This document shows, one piece after another, positions 1-10,013 of a stretch of 64,000 nt of DNA. The notes below the pieces were generated by a model. The model did no database searches and had not been told where the DNA came from. It was given only the letters and a program-made list of their open reading frames with translations. The position numbers and the translations under genes are program-made. How positions within the stretch are numbered: position 1 is the first letter of the stretch; each line of letters opens with the position of its first letter. Source of the stretch: Endozoicomonas sp. 4G (lineage in GTDB: Bacteria; Pseudomonadota; Gammaproteobacteria; Pseudomonadales; Endozoicomonadaceae). The DNA lies in assembly GCF_023822025.1 (NCBI RefSeq), contig NZ_CP082909.1, positions 5,004,001 to 5,068,000 on the forward strand. The letters run 5' to 3'.

Positions 1-65
1 TACATAGAGGGGCCTACCCCTGGTGCGATTATCGAATCCAAACGTCAGACAGGGAAGGGCACAAT

Positions 66-1988
66 ATGGACATATTTAACCACTACCAGGAGCGATTCCA
101 ATCCACGCAGCAGGAAGAGCTTACCATTCAGGAGTACCTCGACCTCTGTAAAGAAGACCCCGGAGCCTATGCCAATGCAGCAGAAAGAATGCTGATGGCC
201 ATTGGCGAACCGCAGATGACAGACACTTCCCGTGATTCCCGCCTCAGTCGTATTTTTTCCAACAAACTGATCAAGCGTTATCCTGCCTTTGAAGAGTTTT
301 ACGGCATGGAAGAAGCCATTGAACAGATTGTTTCCTACTTCAAGCACGCTGCCCAGGGACTGGAAGAAAGAAAACAGATTCTTTATTTGCTGGGTCCGGT
401 AGGTGGCGGTAAATCTTCTCTGGCAGAAAAACTGAAAGCCCTGATGCAAAAGCAACCTTTCTATGCCATCAAGGGTTCACCGGTTTTTGAATCACCTCTG
501 AATCTGTTCAATGCCGACGAGGATGGTGACATTCTTACTCAGGAATACGGCATTCCTAAACGCTATCTGGGGGGCATCATGTCACCCTGGGCAGTGAAGC
601 GTTTAAACGAGTTTGGTGGTGACATCACCCAGTTCAAAATTGTCAAACTTCACCCCAGCATTCTTAATCAGGTGGCTATTGCCAAGACCGAACCCGGTGA
701 TGAAAACAACCAGGATATTTCCAGCCTGGTGGGTAAAGTGGATATACGTCAGTTGGAAGAGTATTCACAGGATGATCCCGATGCTTACAGTTTCTCCGGA
801 GCACTCTGCCGTGCCAACCAGGGGCTGATGGAATTTGTGGAGATGTTCAAAGCCCCCATTAAAGTCCTTCACCCACTGTTAACCGCCACTCAGGAAGGCA
901 ATTACAACAGTACCGAAGGGATGGGCGCGATTCCTTTCAACGGCGTCATCCTTGCTCACTCCAACGAATCGGAATGGCAAACCTTCAAGAACAATAAAAC
1001 CAACGAAGCTTTCATTGACCGGGTGAACATTGTCAAAGTGCCCTATTGCACAAGGGTGAAAGAAGAAATTCTGATTTATGAAAAACTGCTTTCCAGCAGC
1101 TCCCTGAGAGAAGCGCCCTGCGCACCGGATACGCTGAAGATGCTGGCTCAGTTCTCGGTGCTGTCCCGAGTTAAAGAACCCGAAAACTCCAACGTTTATT
1201 CCAAGATGCGGGTCTATGATGGTGAAAGCCTGAAGGACACCGACCCCAATGCCAAACCCCTTCAGGAATACAAAGATGCCGCAGGCGTGGACGAAGGCAT
1301 GGAAGGGCTTTCAACCCGTTTTGCTTTCAAGATTCTCTCCAAGGTCTTCAACTTTGATCCCACCGAAGTGGCGGCCAACCCGGTGCACATGCTCTATGTA
1401 TTGGAGCAGCAAATAGAACAGCAGCAATTCCCGAAAGAAATCCATGAACGCTATCTGCGTTATGTGAAGGAATTTCTGGCGCCGAAGTACATTGAATTCC
1501 TGGGCAAGGAAATTCAAACCGCCTACCTCGAATCGTACTCTGAGTACGGACAGAATATCTTCGACCGCTACATTACTTACGCTGACTTCTGGATTCAGGA
1601 TCAGGAATACCGGGATCCCGAAACCGGAGACATACTCGACCGGGCTTCGATCAACGAAGAGCTGGAGAAGATTGAGAAGGCCGCCAGTATCGCCAATCCG
1701 AAAGACTTCCGTAACGAGGTGGTGAACTTTGTACTCAGAGCCCGGGCCAACAATCAGGGTAAAAACCCAAGCTGGTCCAGCTACGAGAAAATGCGCACCG
1801 TCATTGAGAAGAAAATGTTCTCCAATACCGAAGACCTGCTGCCGGTGATTTCATTCAATGCCAAAAGCAGTAACGAAGATCAGCGCAAACACAACGAGTT
1901 TGTCAAGCGCATGGTGGAGAGAGGTTATACCGAGAAGCAGGTGAGACTTCTGGCTGAATGGTATATCAGGGTCAGAAAGTCACAGTAA
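66..1988 (+). CDS. prkA: PrkA family serine protein kinase
   Basis: 640 residues, the usual size of PrkA/YeaG. A Walker A loop GPVGGGKS lies at residues 110-117 inside an AAA-like N-terminal domain; the C-terminal half is the kinase-like PrkA domain. In the family this is a cytosolic Ser/Thr kinase induced by starvation and stress. The purine-rich AGGGAAGGG about 6 bases before the ATG is a good ribosome site and supports this start. It is the first gene of a prkA-yeaH-spoVR cluster, the arrangement seen in many proteobacteria (yeaG-yeaH, with ycgB elsewhere in E. coli), so the three probably act in one stress response. The promoter probably lies left of the window. The assignment is firm; substrates cannot be read from sequence. 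Confidence 0.96.
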   Translation: MDIFNHYQERFQSTQQEELTIQEYLDLCKEDPGAYANAAERMLMAIGEPQMTDTSRDSRLSRIFSNKLIKRYPAFEEFYGMEEAIEQIVSYFKHAAQGLEERKQILYLLGPVGGGKSSLAEKLKALMQKQPFYAIKGSPVFESPLNLFNADEDGDILTQEYGIPKRYLGGIMSPWAVKRLNEFGGDITQFKIVKLHPSILNQVAIAKTEPGDENNQDISSLVGKVDIRQLEEYSQDDPDAYSFSGALCRANQGLMEFVEMFKAPIKVLHPLLTATQEGNYNSTEGMGAIPFNGVILAHSNESEWQTFKNNKTNEAFIDRVNIVKVPYCTRVKEEILIYEKLLSSSSLREAPCAPDTLKMLAQFSVLSRVKEPENSNVYSKMRVYDGESLKDTDPNAKPLQEYKDAAGVDEGMEGLSTRFAFKILSKVFNFDPTEVAANPVHMLYVLEQQIEQQQFPKEIHERYLRYVKEFLAPKYIEFLGKEIQTAYLESYSEYGQNIFDRYITYADFWIQDQEYRDPETGDILDRASINEELEKIEKAASIANPKDFRNEVVNFVLRARANNQGKNPSWSSYEKMRTVIEKKMFSNTEDLLPVISFNAKSSNEDQRKHNEFVKRMVERGYTEKQVRLLAEWYIRVRKSQ

Positions 1989-1994
1989 GGGATA

Positions 1995-2045
1995 GGAGCC
2001 TGTCGGACCCGACAGGCTCCCAGGCCTGCGACGCTGTCGCAGGCC
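1995..2045. repeat. two back-to-back perfect hairpins between prkA and yeaH
   Basis: Hairpin 1 (1995-2020) has 12-base arms GGAGCCTGTCGG / CCGACAGGCTCC around two bases. Hairpin 2 (2023-2045) has 10-base arms GGCCTGCGAC / GTCGCAGGCC around three bases. They start six bases after the prkA stop and have no T-run, so they look like REP-type palindromes or RNA processing/stability elements rather than a terminator. The 106 bases that follow, up to yeaH, hold nothing else I recognise. Confidence 0.7.
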
Positions 2046-2150
2046 ATCCAAAACAAGGATTGGAGCGACAAAGTTTTGAGCCGGAAGTTCAAAACAGGTG
2101 GCATGAAAATAACGAAGTATTCTGTGTCATAACCAACAGGGAGCGTGCTG

Positions 2151-3428
2151 ATGAGTATTATTATTGATCGACGTCTGAACGGGAAAAATAAAAGTACTGT
2201 CAACCGACAGCGGTTCCTGGACAGATACCGGAAGCACATAAAAAAGGCGGTTTCTGAAGCGGTGAACAAACGCTCCATCACCGATGTGGAATCAGGCAGT
2301 GAAGTCTCCATTCCCTCCAAAGACCTCTCCGAACCCCACTTTCAGCATGGCCAGGGTGGCCGCTACAAACAGGTTCACCCCGGTAATAAAGAGTTTGTTT
2401 CTGGCGATAGAATCAAGCGCCCATCCGGCGGTTCTGGTCAGGGCTCAGGTAAGGGCAAAGCCGGAAACTCCGGTGAAGGCATGGATGAGTTCAGCTTCCA
2501 GATCAACCATGAAGAGTTTCTGAATCACATGTTTGACAACCTTGAGCTGCCAAACCTGGTGCGAAAGCAGCTTCAGGACGCCACTGAATTCAAAATGAAG
2601 CACGCCGGTTACACCAGTGAAGGCTCTCCTGATCGATTGAACATTGTTCGCTCCCTGAGATCCGCCCATGCTCGAAGAATTGCCCTGGGTGGCGGTGCCC
2701 GAAAAGAAGTAAGAGCATTAAGACGGCAGCTTCGTGAGCTGGAAGTCAGCCCGGAAGAAACCGACGCTCAATTAGTAGAAGAACTACGCGAGAAGATTAA
2801 AGAACTCAATGGCAAGTTGAAAAAGCTGCCCTTTATTGATGACTTTGATCTCAAGTACAACAACCTGATCAAAGTGCCCAGCCCCAGCAACAAGGCCGTG
2901 ATGTTTTGTGTTATGGATGTCTCCGGTTCCATGACTCAGGAAATCAAAGATATGGCCAAGCGCTTTTTCATCCTGCTTTATCTGTTCCTGCAACGAAATT
3001 ACAAACAGATCGAAGTGGTCTTTATCCGGCACCATACGGCCGCCAAAGAAGTTGATGAAGATGACTTCTTTTATTCCAGAGAAACCGGCGGGACCATTGT
3101 CTCCAGTGCCCTGGAAATGACCAGCGACATCATCAATACCCGCTACAACCCGGTGGACTGGAATATTTACGTCGCCCAGGCTTCCGATGGCGATAACTGG
3201 GAAGGGGATTCCAGCGTCTGTTCGAAAATTCTGACCGAACAGATCATGTCCAAGGTTCAATATTTTTCCTATGTCGAAATCACCGACCGTGCTCACCAGA
3301 ACCTGTGGCGTGAATACGAAAGCATCGCTGAACAGTTTGCCGATCAGTTTGCCATGCAGCAAATCAAGACACCGAACGACATTTATCCGGTGTTCCGTCG
3401 TCTGTTTGAGAAAAAAGAAACCGTATAA
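2151..3428 (+). CDS. yeaH: YeaH/YhbH family protein (DUF444)
   Basis: 425 residues, full length for DUF444. The N-terminus [20 protein letters not shown] is nearly the family consensus. A glycine/serine-rich linker follows, and the C-terminal half carries a von Willebrand A-like metal site DVSGSM near residue 257. GGGAG lies seven bases before the ATG at 2151, which I prefer over the in-frame GTG at 2145. It lies downstream of prkA and 14 bases upstream of spoVR, so it is very likely co-transcribed. The family is genetically linked to PrkA in stress and nitrogen-starvation responses; the molecular role is unsettled. Confidence 0.94.
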   Translation: MSIIIDRRLNGKNKSTVNRQRFLDRYRKHIKKAVSEAVNKRSITDVESGSEVSIPSKDLSEPHFQHGQGGRYKQVHPGNKEFVSGDRIKRPSGGSGQGSGKGKAGNSGEGMDEFSFQINHEEFLNHMFDNLELPNLVRKQLQDATEFKMKHAGYTSEGSPDRLNIVRSLRSAHARRIALGGGARKEVRALRRQLRELEVSPEETDAQLVEELREKIKELNGKLKKLPFIDDFDLKYNNLIKVPSPSNKAVMFCVMDVSGSMTQEIKDMAKRFFILLYLFLQRNYKQIEVVFIRHHTAAKEVDEDDFFYSRETGGTIVSSALEMTSDIINTRYNPVDWNIYVAQASDGDNWEGDSSVCSKILTEQIMSKVQYFSYVEITDRAHQNLWREYESIAEQFADQFAMQQIKTPNDIYPVFRRLFEKKETV

Positions 3429-3442
3429 GCGAGGCACCTGCC

Positions 3443-4978
3443 ATGAGTGAGGTTACCACCAGAAAAGAGAGAGAACCCATCTCCACCGGTTCAGAATGGA
3501 CCTTTGATCTCATTCAGGAATACGACAGTGAACTGGCACGTCTGGCTGACAAGTTCCGGCTGGACACTTACCCGAACCAGATTGAGGTCATCAGTGCCGA
3601 ACAGATGATGGATGCCTACTCTTCAACGGGTATGCCATTGATGTACAGCCACTGGAGTTTTGGCAAACAGTTTCTTCATACCCAGCAGAATTATCAGCGG
3701 GGTCGCATGGGTCTGGCTTATGAAATTGTGATCAACTCCAACCCCTGCATCGCTTATCTTATGGAAGAAAACACCATGACCATGCAGGCCCTGGTACTGG
3801 CCCATGCCAGTTATGGTCATAACTCATTCTTCAAAGGCAACTATCTGTTCCAGACCTGGACCGATGCCGAGTCCATTATTGACTACCTGATGTTTGCCAA
3901 ACGCTATGTTGCCGAGTGCGAAGAAAAATACGGCATTGAAGCCGTTGAAGATGTGCTGGACGCGGCTCATGCCCTGATGAATCAGGGCGTTAATCGCTAT
4001 AAACGACCAAGGCCGCTTTCGGCAGAACAGGAAAAGGAACGTCAGCAGGAAAGAGCAGAGTACATTCAGAGAACCCTGAACGACATCTGGAGCACCATTC
4101 CAAAAACGGAAGAGAAAGAAGAGAAAAAAGTTCAACGCTTTCCCAAAGACCCGGAAGAGAACATTCTCTACTTTCTGGAAAAGAATGCGCCACTGCTGGA
4201 AACCTGGCAGCGAGAGCTACTGCGAATCGTCAGGAAAGTCTCCCAATACTATTACCCTCAACGTCAAACCCAGGTGATGAACGAGGGCTGGGCCTGCTTC
4301 TGGCACTACCACCTTCTCCATGAGCTTTATGAGGAAGGAAAAGTCACCGATGGTTTTATGCTGGAGTTCCTGCACTCTCACTCGAGTGTCGTCTACCAGC
4401 CTCCTTTTGACAGCCCCCACTACAGTGGCATCAACCCTTACACACTGGGCTTCAGTATGTTCCAGGATATTCGCAGAATCTGTGAAAACCCTACCGATGA
4501 AGACAGGCACTGGTTCCCGGACATTGCTGGCAGTGACTGGCTGGAAACCGTGCATTTTGCGATGAAGAATTTCAAGGATGAAAGCTTTATTCTGCAATTC
4601 CTGTCGCCTAAGGTCATGAGAGACCTCAGACTTTTCTCGGTGCTGGATGACGACAGTAAGTCTTATCTGGAAGTCGATGCGATTCATAACAGCACTGGCT
4701 ACAAAGAAGTCAGGGAGTCTTTGGCGGCTCAATACAACCTCGGCAACCGGGAGCCCAATATCCAGGTCTTTGATGTCGATGTTCGCGGTGACCGGAGCCT
4801 GACTCTCAGACACTACCAGCACCAGGGACGCCCACTGGATAAAAACACAGAGGAATTACTCAAGCATGTGCACCGGCTCTGGCAATTTGATGTCAAGCTG
4901 GAGTCAGTCACCGTTGATAACAAGGTCAGTAAAAGTTACCAATGCCCGGGCAGAAAGGATTCTGAAAAATCTCACTAA
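3443..4978 (+). CDS. spoVR: SpoVR family protein
   Basis: 511 residues, matching SpoVR/YcgB. Recognisable blocks are HWSFGK near residue 71, NSNPCIAYLMEEN near residue 95, HASYGHNSFFKGN near 119, and MNEGWACFWHYH near 279, all typical of this conserved family. It begins 14 bases after yeaH and completes the prkA-yeaH-spoVR operon. SpoVR is named from Bacillus spore cortex formation; in gram-negative bacteria it is a starvation-linked protein of unknown chemistry. No signal peptide or membrane segment is seen. Confidence 0.94.
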   Translation: MSEVTTRKEREPISTGSEWTFDLIQEYDSELARLADKFRLDTYPNQIEVISAEQMMDAYSSTGMPLMYSHWSFGKQFLHTQQNYQRGRMGLAYEIVINSNPCIAYLMEENTMTMQALVLAHASYGHNSFFKGNYLFQTWTDAESIIDYLMFAKRYVAECEEKYGIEAVEDVLDAAHALMNQGVNRYKRPRPLSAEQEKERQQERAEYIQRTLNDIWSTIPKTEEKEEKKVQRFPKDPEENILYFLEKNAPLLETWQRELLRIVRKVSQYYYPQRQTQVMNEGWACFWHYHLLHELYEEGKVTDGFMLEFLHSHSSVVYQPPFDSPHYSGINPYTLGFSMFQDIRRICENPTDEDRHWFPDIAGSDWLETVHFAMKNFKDESFILQFLSPKVMRDLRLFSVLDDDSKSYLEVDAIHNSTGYKEVRESLAAQYNLGNREPNIQVFDVDVRGDRSLTLRHYQHQGRPLDKNTEELLKHVHRLWQFDVKLESVTVDNKVSKSYQCPGRKDSEKSH

Positions 4979-5374
4979 AAAGATATGGGAAAAACCAAGC
5001 GCTTCTTAATACTAAAAACTAATAATAATTAAAAACTCTTCCTGTATATACTCTGTCTATTTAAACCCATAACCCACTGCCACGGCAGTGGGAACTAAAC
5101 CCGACTGAGTATTTGGCTTTTTAACAACAAAGAACAGTAAGTGAAGACAATTGAATTTATTAGCCTATCCCGATGACTCACAACTGTTTATGTATTGTAC
5201 AATCACTCCTGCCTTATCATAAGATTTATTGAATCTATTTAAATAGTTCGTAAAATAGATCGTAAAAGCAAATGAAGTACTTCCATCAATTTAAAGCTTC
5301 CTGTATAAATAGACTTCTTGGTAATTGAAAATCATTAACACCTCATCCGTTAGGTCTTAATTAGGAGTTCCTGA
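4979..5374. other. AT-rich intergenic region upstream of the H-NS gene
   Basis: 396 bases without a gene. It holds a perfect palindrome at 5073-5092 (CCCACTGCC, two bases, GGCAGTGGG) and is otherwise very AT-rich with runs of A and T, as expected for curved DNA in front of an autoregulated H-NS-type gene. TATAAA at 5304-5309 is a possible -10 box. TTAGGAG before the ATG at 5375 is a clear ribosome site. I see no RNA gene. Confidence 0.55.
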
Positions 5375-5797
5375 ATGAACGTTTTTGAAGAAATTCATCA
5401 CCGCCTGAGCAGTAAAACACGCATCCGCTCTCTGTTTAAAGATGTTCACGTTGAAGATCTTGAGCGCATTATCTCCAGAATGCAGAACGTTCTGGAAGAG
5501 AAAGTTGAAGCCCGCAATAAAATTGACGAAGAGCGTCAAGCCAAACTGGAAAGCATCGAAGCCGTTAAGCAAATCATGGCTGAACGCGGCATTTCCATGG
5601 AAGATCTGGACTACCTGGACATTACGACTCCCAAGCGTCGTCGCAATGTACAAAGATTCACTTTTGAATACCAGACTGAAGCGGGTGACACCGTTCATTG
5701 GGATGGGTCTACCACAGGGCGCCTGCCAAGTGACTTCCAGGACTACCTGAATCGCACCGGCAAGAAACGCCTGGAGTGTGTTGTTAACGAAGAGTGA
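5375..5797 (+). CDS. H-NS histone-like family nucleoid protein
   Basis: 140 residues, the H-NS size. The N-terminal two thirds are helical and charged (oligomerisation region). The basic linker PKRRRNVQRF near residue 88 leads into a C-terminal DNA-binding region with the core TGRLPSDFQDYL near residue 114, matching the H-NS pattern (W.G.GR.P). H-NS proteins bind curved AT-rich DNA and silence horizontally acquired genes, a fitting role in so insertion-rich a genome. It converges on phoR across a block of tandem repeats. Confidence 0.85.
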   Translation: MNVFEEIHHRLSSKTRIRSLFKDVHVEDLERIISRMQNVLEEKVEARNKIDEERQAKLESIEAVKQIMAERGISMEDLDYLDITTPKRRRNVQRFTFEYQTEAGDTVHWDGSTTGRLPSDFQDYLNRTGKKRLECVVNEE

Positions 5798-5811
5798 GTC
5801 GAGAGACTAAT

Positions 5812-5901
5812 TAAAGGCTTTTCTCAAGCTAAAGGCTTTTCTCAAGCTAAAGGCTTTTCTCAAGCTAAAGGCTTTTCTCCGGCTAAAGGCTTTTTTCCGG
5901 G
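5812..5901. repeat. five tandem 18-bp repeats overlapping the phoR 3' end
   Basis: Unit TAAAGGCTTTTCTCAAGC at 5812, 5830 and 5848, then two variant copies at 5866 (ending TCTCCGGC) and 5884 (ending TTTCCGGG). On the minus strand the last unit encodes the final PEKSL residues and stop of phoR, so the array looks like slipped-strand amplification of the phoR terminal codons into the space between two convergent genes. Confidence 0.9.
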
Positions 5902-7187
5902 AAGTGGCAAACAAAACGGCTGCCTTTTCCCGGATGACTGCTGATCGTGAGCTTACCTCCGTGCCTCAGCATAACGTGCTTGACGATAGCCAGTCCGAGC
6001 CCTGTTCCCCCGGTATTCTGGCTACGGCTTTTATCAATCCGGTAAAAGCGTTCAGTCAGTCTGGAAATATGCATGGGATCAATGCCGATACCATTATCTT
6101 CCACCATCATGTGTCCGCCTTCCTTATCCTGCCACCAGCTCACCTGTATCTTCCCGCCCAGCGGCGTATAGCGTACGGCATTAAAGACCAGGTTCGAGAA
6201 GGCACTGCGTAATTCGCTGCTATTGCCAGCCAAAAAGACACCTTCAGGACAATCCAGTGAAATCTGGTGCTGGTTTTCACCACTGAGTGCCCGCCCATCC
6301 TCAACAATGCTGTTCAGCATGGCTTTAACATCAACCCCGTTTTCATCGGCCTGAGCTTCAGCCGATTCGAGCTTGGACAGCAACAACAGGTCTGCCACCA
6401 GATTCTGCATTCTGAGTGACTGCTCCTGCATCCTGTTCAGTGCTTTCTCCCAGACAGGAGGGAGACCTGAATCCGGCCCCAAACTGTCCAGCATGGTTTC
6501 AAGATAGCCGGATACCACCGTCAACGGTGTTCTCAACTCATGGGATACGTTGGCAACAAAGTCCTTTCTCATGACTTCCAGCTGATTCAGGCGCGTGACA
6601 TCTCTCACGGTCATCAGACGATTGCCTTTGCCATACACGGTTATATTAAATTGCAGCTGATGATCCGGGTTGACCGGAGAAGGGATCTCCAGGGCTTTTT
6701 GATAACCGCCCTGCTCAAAGTAGTCCGCAAACCTCGGATCACGCAGCAGGTTGGTAATCAACTGCCCCTGATCTTCAGGCATCTTCAGACCCATTAAGGT
6801 TTCAGCAGCAGGATTCCACCATTCCAGGTTGCTCTGATTATCGATCATCACAACTCCGTCATTAAGCGCAGCGGTTGATTCCTGAATACGCTCAAGTACT
6901 ACGGTCAGCTTTTGCCGGGAGCGACTGTGCTGCTTCTGCAAACGATAGATGCCATCAAAGATTTCACCCCAGAATCCTTTACTCTCGGGAGGTTCTTTGC
7001 TTCTGGCCCTGGGGTCATTGAGCCAGTCCAGCAGTTTGAAAAGCTGTCGGAAACTCCAGACAAAATAGCCCCCCATCACCACACAAAGCCCTAAAAAAGG
7101 CTCGCCAACCAACCAGCCCAGGGAAAACCCAACAACCAGGTAAGCCATCATGCGGCTCAGCAAATGGGTTTTTGAAATTGTTGTCAT
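5883..7187 (-). CDS. phoR: phosphate regulon sensor histidine kinase PhoR
   Basis: 434 residues. Order: two N-terminal membrane segments (about residues 10-45), a PAS region around the NQSNLEWWNPAAE stretch, HisKA with the phospho-acceptor in FVANVSHELRTPL near residue 213, then HATPase_c with N, G1 and G2 boxes (VEDNGIGI, TGGTGLGLAIVKH). PhoR autophosphorylates and controls PhoB according to the state of the Pst phosphate transporter. It lies downstream of phoB on the same strand. GGGAG before the ATG at 7187 makes this start better than the in-frame TTG 15 bases upstream. The stop codon lies inside the tandem-repeat block. Confidence 0.95.
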   Translation of the reverse strand: MTTISKTHLLSRMMAYLVVGFSLGWLVGEPFLGLCVVMGGYFVWSFRQLFKLLDWLNDPRARSKEPPESKGFWGEIFDGIYRLQKQHSRSRQKLTVVLERIQESTAALNDGVVMIDNQSNLEWWNPAAETLMGLKMPEDQGQLITNLLRDPRFADYFEQGGYQKALEIPSPVNPDHQLQFNITVYGKGNRLMTVRDVTRLNQLEVMRKDFVANVSHELRTPLTVVSGYLETMLDSLGPDSGLPPVWEKALNRMQEQSLRMQNLVADLLLLSKLESAEAQADENGVDVKAMLNSIVEDGRALSGENQHQISLDCPEGVFLAGNSSELRSAFSNLVFNAVRYTPLGGKIQVSWWQDKEGGHMMVEDNGIGIDPMHISRLTERFYRIDKSRSQNTGGTGLGLAIVKHVMLRHGGKLTISSHPGKGSRFVCHFPEKSL

Positions 7188-7249
7188 ATGACTCCCGGAC
7201 AAACACCTGCTGAAAACTGGGCGGAAAAGAGAGTTAGAGGGTTAGAAAG

Positions 7250-7939
7250 CTAGACTCTGGTTGAGAAACGGTATCCAGTACCACGAACGGTTTGCACAAA
7301 CCCTTCATAGTTACCACCCAATGCCTTACGCAGGCGTCGAATGTGAACGTCTACAGTTCGCTCCTCTACGTAGACATTGCCTCCCCAGACCTGATCCAAC
7401 AACTGCCCACGGGTATAGGCACGCTCCTGGTGCGTCAGAAAAAACTGTAGCAATCGGTACTCGGTAGGGCCTATTTCAGCAGGTGAGCCATCGATGGAGA
7501 CTCTGTGGCTGACAGGATCCAGTTCCAACCCCTTGATGACAATGGGAGACTGGTTATCCAGCCCACCTGCCCGGCGCAACACCGCTTTTAAGCGGGCAGC
7601 CAGCTCACGGGGGGAAAAAGGCTTGGTGATATAGTCATCGGCTCCGGTTTCAAGTCCCTGGATTTTATGGTCTTCTTCACCCTTGGCCGTCAACATAACG
7701 ATGGGAATTTCAGAGGTCAGCTCATTGCGCTTCAGACGGCGGGCCAGTTCAATGCCGGAGACATCTGGCAGCATCCAGTCCAGCAGGATCAGATCGGGTT
7801 TATTATCCACAATCAGAGAGTGCGCTTCCTTCGCATCAGCCGCCTCAAGACAGTCGTACCCTGCCATTTCCAGAGCAACGATCACCATCTCGCGAATAGG
7901 TGCTTCGTCATCTACGATCAGAATGGTCTTTCCTGGCAT
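7250..7939 (-). CDS. phoB: phosphate regulon response regulator PhoB
   Basis: 229 residues. Receiver domain with acidic pocket VDDEAP, phospho-acceptor Asp in LLDWMLPD near residue 54 and the conserved Lys in [11 protein letters not shown]-terminal winged helix ([25 protein letters not shown]), the OmpR/PhoB type. It is transcribed just ahead of phoR. In the family PhoB activates phosphate-starvation genes through Pho boxes; I could not find a convincing Pho box upstream. Confidence 0.96.
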   Translation of the reverse strand: MPGKTILIVDDEAPIREMVIVALEMAGYDCLEAADAKEAHSLIVDNKPDLILLDWMLPDVSGIELARRLKRNELTSEIPIVMLTAKGEEDHKIQGLETGADDYITKPFSPRELAARLKAVLRRAGGLDNQSPIVIKGLELDPVSHRVSIDGSPAEIGPTEYRLLQFFLTHQERAYTRGQLLDQVWGGNVYVEERTVDVHIRRLRKALGGNYEGFVQTVRGTGYRFSTRV

Positions 7940-8172
7940 TGATCTCTACCTGCTTATCTATCAATTCGACTGCGGCGGTGATATCAGGGTGTTGGTCAGC
8001 TCAGGCTCGTTTAGGCCGGGGCTGTTTTTCAAAAGTTTAATCAACCGCACTATACACCGGCTATTACACTCTTGAAATGTTACAGGCAGATGACACCTCC
8101 AGACTGACATCACAGTTTGAGAATGAAGACAACTATTTCAGACCTTGCAGAGCAGGGGTTCCAGCCATGAGA

Positions 8173-9081
8173 TCACCAATAACTCACCACCAAACCAGCA
8201 AAAACAATGGCCCCAACCCAGTGGTTATTCAGAAATGCCTTGAAACAAGCCTCACGCTCACGTCGACGGGTTAGCCACTGCTGATAAACGAAAAAGGCTG
8301 CTACCGCAGTCAGTGAAAGGAAGTACAGAAAACCCAGCGCCAGCTGATGACCGACCATGGCCAGAGTCACCAGAGTAAGCACCTGTAAACTACCTATGAT
8401 CAGGTTATCCATATCACCAAAAAGAATCGCTGTAGACTTGATGCCTACTTTCAGGTCATCGTCACGATCCACCATGGCGTATTGAGTATCGTAGGCCACC
8501 GTCCAAAACAGATTGGCGAGAAATATCAGCCAGGCAGTGCTTCCCAGGACTCCGCTCTGCGCCGCAAAAGCCATAGGTATTGACCAACCAAAAGCAGCCC
8601 CCAATACCACCTGGGGCAGATGCGTGTGGCGTTTTGCAAAAGGATAGGCCGAAGCCAGCAATAATGCGGCAAAAGACAGTTGAATCGTAAGGGTATTGGT
8701 AAAGAGCACGAGAATAAAAGCCACCAGCACCATGCCTGCAAAATACATCAGTGCTTCTTTTTCCCGAATTCTCCCCGTCACCAGTGGTCGGTTACGTGTG
8801 CGTTTAACATGACCGTCCACTTTCCTGTCGGCAAAGTCATTGATGACACAACCGGCACTGCGCATCAGAACCACACCGACCGAAAAAATCACCAGATTTG
8901 CCAGATCCGGCACACCTTCTGCAGCAACCCAGAGTGCCCACATAGTAGGCCAGAGCAACAGATAGATACCGATGGGTCGATCGAGTCGAGCCAGCTGTAA
9001 AAAGTCTTTCAAACGGGGGAATCGCTGTAGAACCGCATTTGTGCCCGCTAATCCCCGCATGGGTTTCCTGAGTTGCATCAT
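8173..9081 (-). CDS. ubiA: 4-hydroxybenzoate octaprenyltransferase UbiA
   Basis: 302 residues with the multi-helix hydrophobic profile of the UbiA superfamily. The first Asp-rich motif NDFADRKVD (near residue 80) and second motif [13 protein letters not shown] (near 200) are the two magnesium/prenyl-diphosphate sites. It attaches the polyprenyl tail to 4-hydroxybenzoate at the inner membrane, the second step of ubiquinone synthesis. It follows ubiC, which makes its substrate, by 43 bases, so the pair is an operon; phoB lies 233 bases downstream. Confidence 0.95.
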   Translation of the reverse strand: MMQLRKPMRGLAGTNAVLQRFPRLKDFLQLARLDRPIGIYLLLWPTMWALWVAAEGVPDLANLVIFSVGVVLMRSAGCVINDFADRKVDGHVKRTRNRPLVTGRIREKEALMYFAGMVLVAFILVLFTNTLTIQLSFAALLLASAYPFAKRHTHLPQVVLGAAFGWSIPMAFAAQSGVLGSTAWLIFLANLFWTVAYDTQYAMVDRDDDLKVGIKSTAILFGDMDNLIIGSLQVLTLVTLAMVGHQLALGFLYFLSLTAVAAFFVYQQWLTRRREREACFKAFLNNHWVGAIVFAGLVVSYW

Positions 9082-9124
9082 AATGTTTGGCTGGCTGTAT
9101 GGCTGAGTACTGATCGCCAGTTTA

Positions 9125-9757
9125 TCAGGTCATAGCCAGTTCTTGCTTATTTGTCTGCCCAGGCAGGTCTGGCAAAAAGATTTCACAAACAGAAATAGGC
9201 TTTTCGTGTAAATAAAATAACGACCGCCTTCCCCAGGCTGTTTCGTCTGAATATTTTTCCACCAGATAAGGATTGAACTGACGAGCCGGCAGTTCCGCCA
9301 GTTCAAATGGCCCCCGGCGCATGCCAGGGTGGTTAAATAAAAACTCACCCAGGGGTTTACTGCCCAGTTGCAGCAGCTCCCTGTTAGTGCCCACAAGACT
9401 GCTGTGAGGCAAGACACTGCGCGCAAAGACCCTGGGCCTACCGCCGCAGATTAACAGAACCTCCCTGATGGAAGCCATTTTGCTGCAGTGCCCGTTTCTG
9501 AAGGATCCTGCTAATCCATCAAAGGCAGGCATCGCCTTTAGCGGCTCATGATTATTAAGAAACTTCAGTTCCGAATAGGTTGGCATAAGGGTTCCATGAC
9601 GAATAACCTGAACACTAAAGTCGCCATGAAACGTCAGCTTCAAACGCTGAGTCAGTGAGCCACTGTCCAGCAACCAGTCTCTCCAAGTCTCCGGAATTTG
9701 TTGTTTCAGATAATGCCTGGGCTTCCAGGACAGGCCAGCAAAATCAATAAAAGACAC
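9125..9757 (-). CDS. ubiC: chorismate pyruvate-lyase UbiC
   Basis: About 210 residues. Family blocks are [13 protein letters not shown] near the start, REVLL near residue 98, a central ARSVLP, and the C-terminal EIFLP whose Glu matches the catalytic Glu of E. coli UbiC. The enzyme converts chorismate to 4-hydroxybenzoate and pyruvate, the first committed ubiquinone step. I choose the GTG at 9757 because AGGAG lies five bases before it; an in-frame GTG at 9781 would add eight residues. The C-terminus is about ten residues longer than usual, with a polar Gln/Thr/Asn/Lys tail. Confidence 0.88.
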   Translation of the reverse strand: MSFIDFAGLSWKPRHYLKQQIPETWRDWLLDSGSLTQRLKLTFHGDFSVQVIRHGTLMPTYSELKFLNNHEPLKAMPAFDGLAGSFRNGHCSKMASIREVLLICGGRPRVFARSVLPHSSLVGTNRELLQLGSKPLGEFLFNHPGMRRGPFELAELPARQFNPYLVEKYSDETAWGRRSLFYLHEKPISVCEIFLPDLPGQTNKQELAMT

Positions 9758-10013
9758 CCGTACTCCTGCTGCTTCACACACCTAATGCTCCAGAACCATG
9801 AAAAGCAATGACAGGATAGTCGCTTCACGGTTAAAAATCCGCTGCTATTATTGGCCAAATTTATGGGATTGAGAATGACTTTAGGCTGAAAAGCAGGCCG
9901 ACGCCCTGAAAACTTCACAGTTGTGGACACTGCCTGATTCTTTTCTATGATTCGTACCAATGATATAAATCATCCCCAAGGGATAATCAAAAACAATAGC
10001 TCAGGATCTGTAC

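Noticed and set aside
5812-5901. CRISPR-like array
   Set aside because: Units are contiguous with no spacers; it is a simple tandem repeat.
7940-8172. Possible Pho box upstream of phoB
   Set aside because: TGTAAC..TGTAAT and TGACA..TGACA pairs are present but spaced 16 and 14 bases apart, not the 11-base repeat of true Pho boxes.
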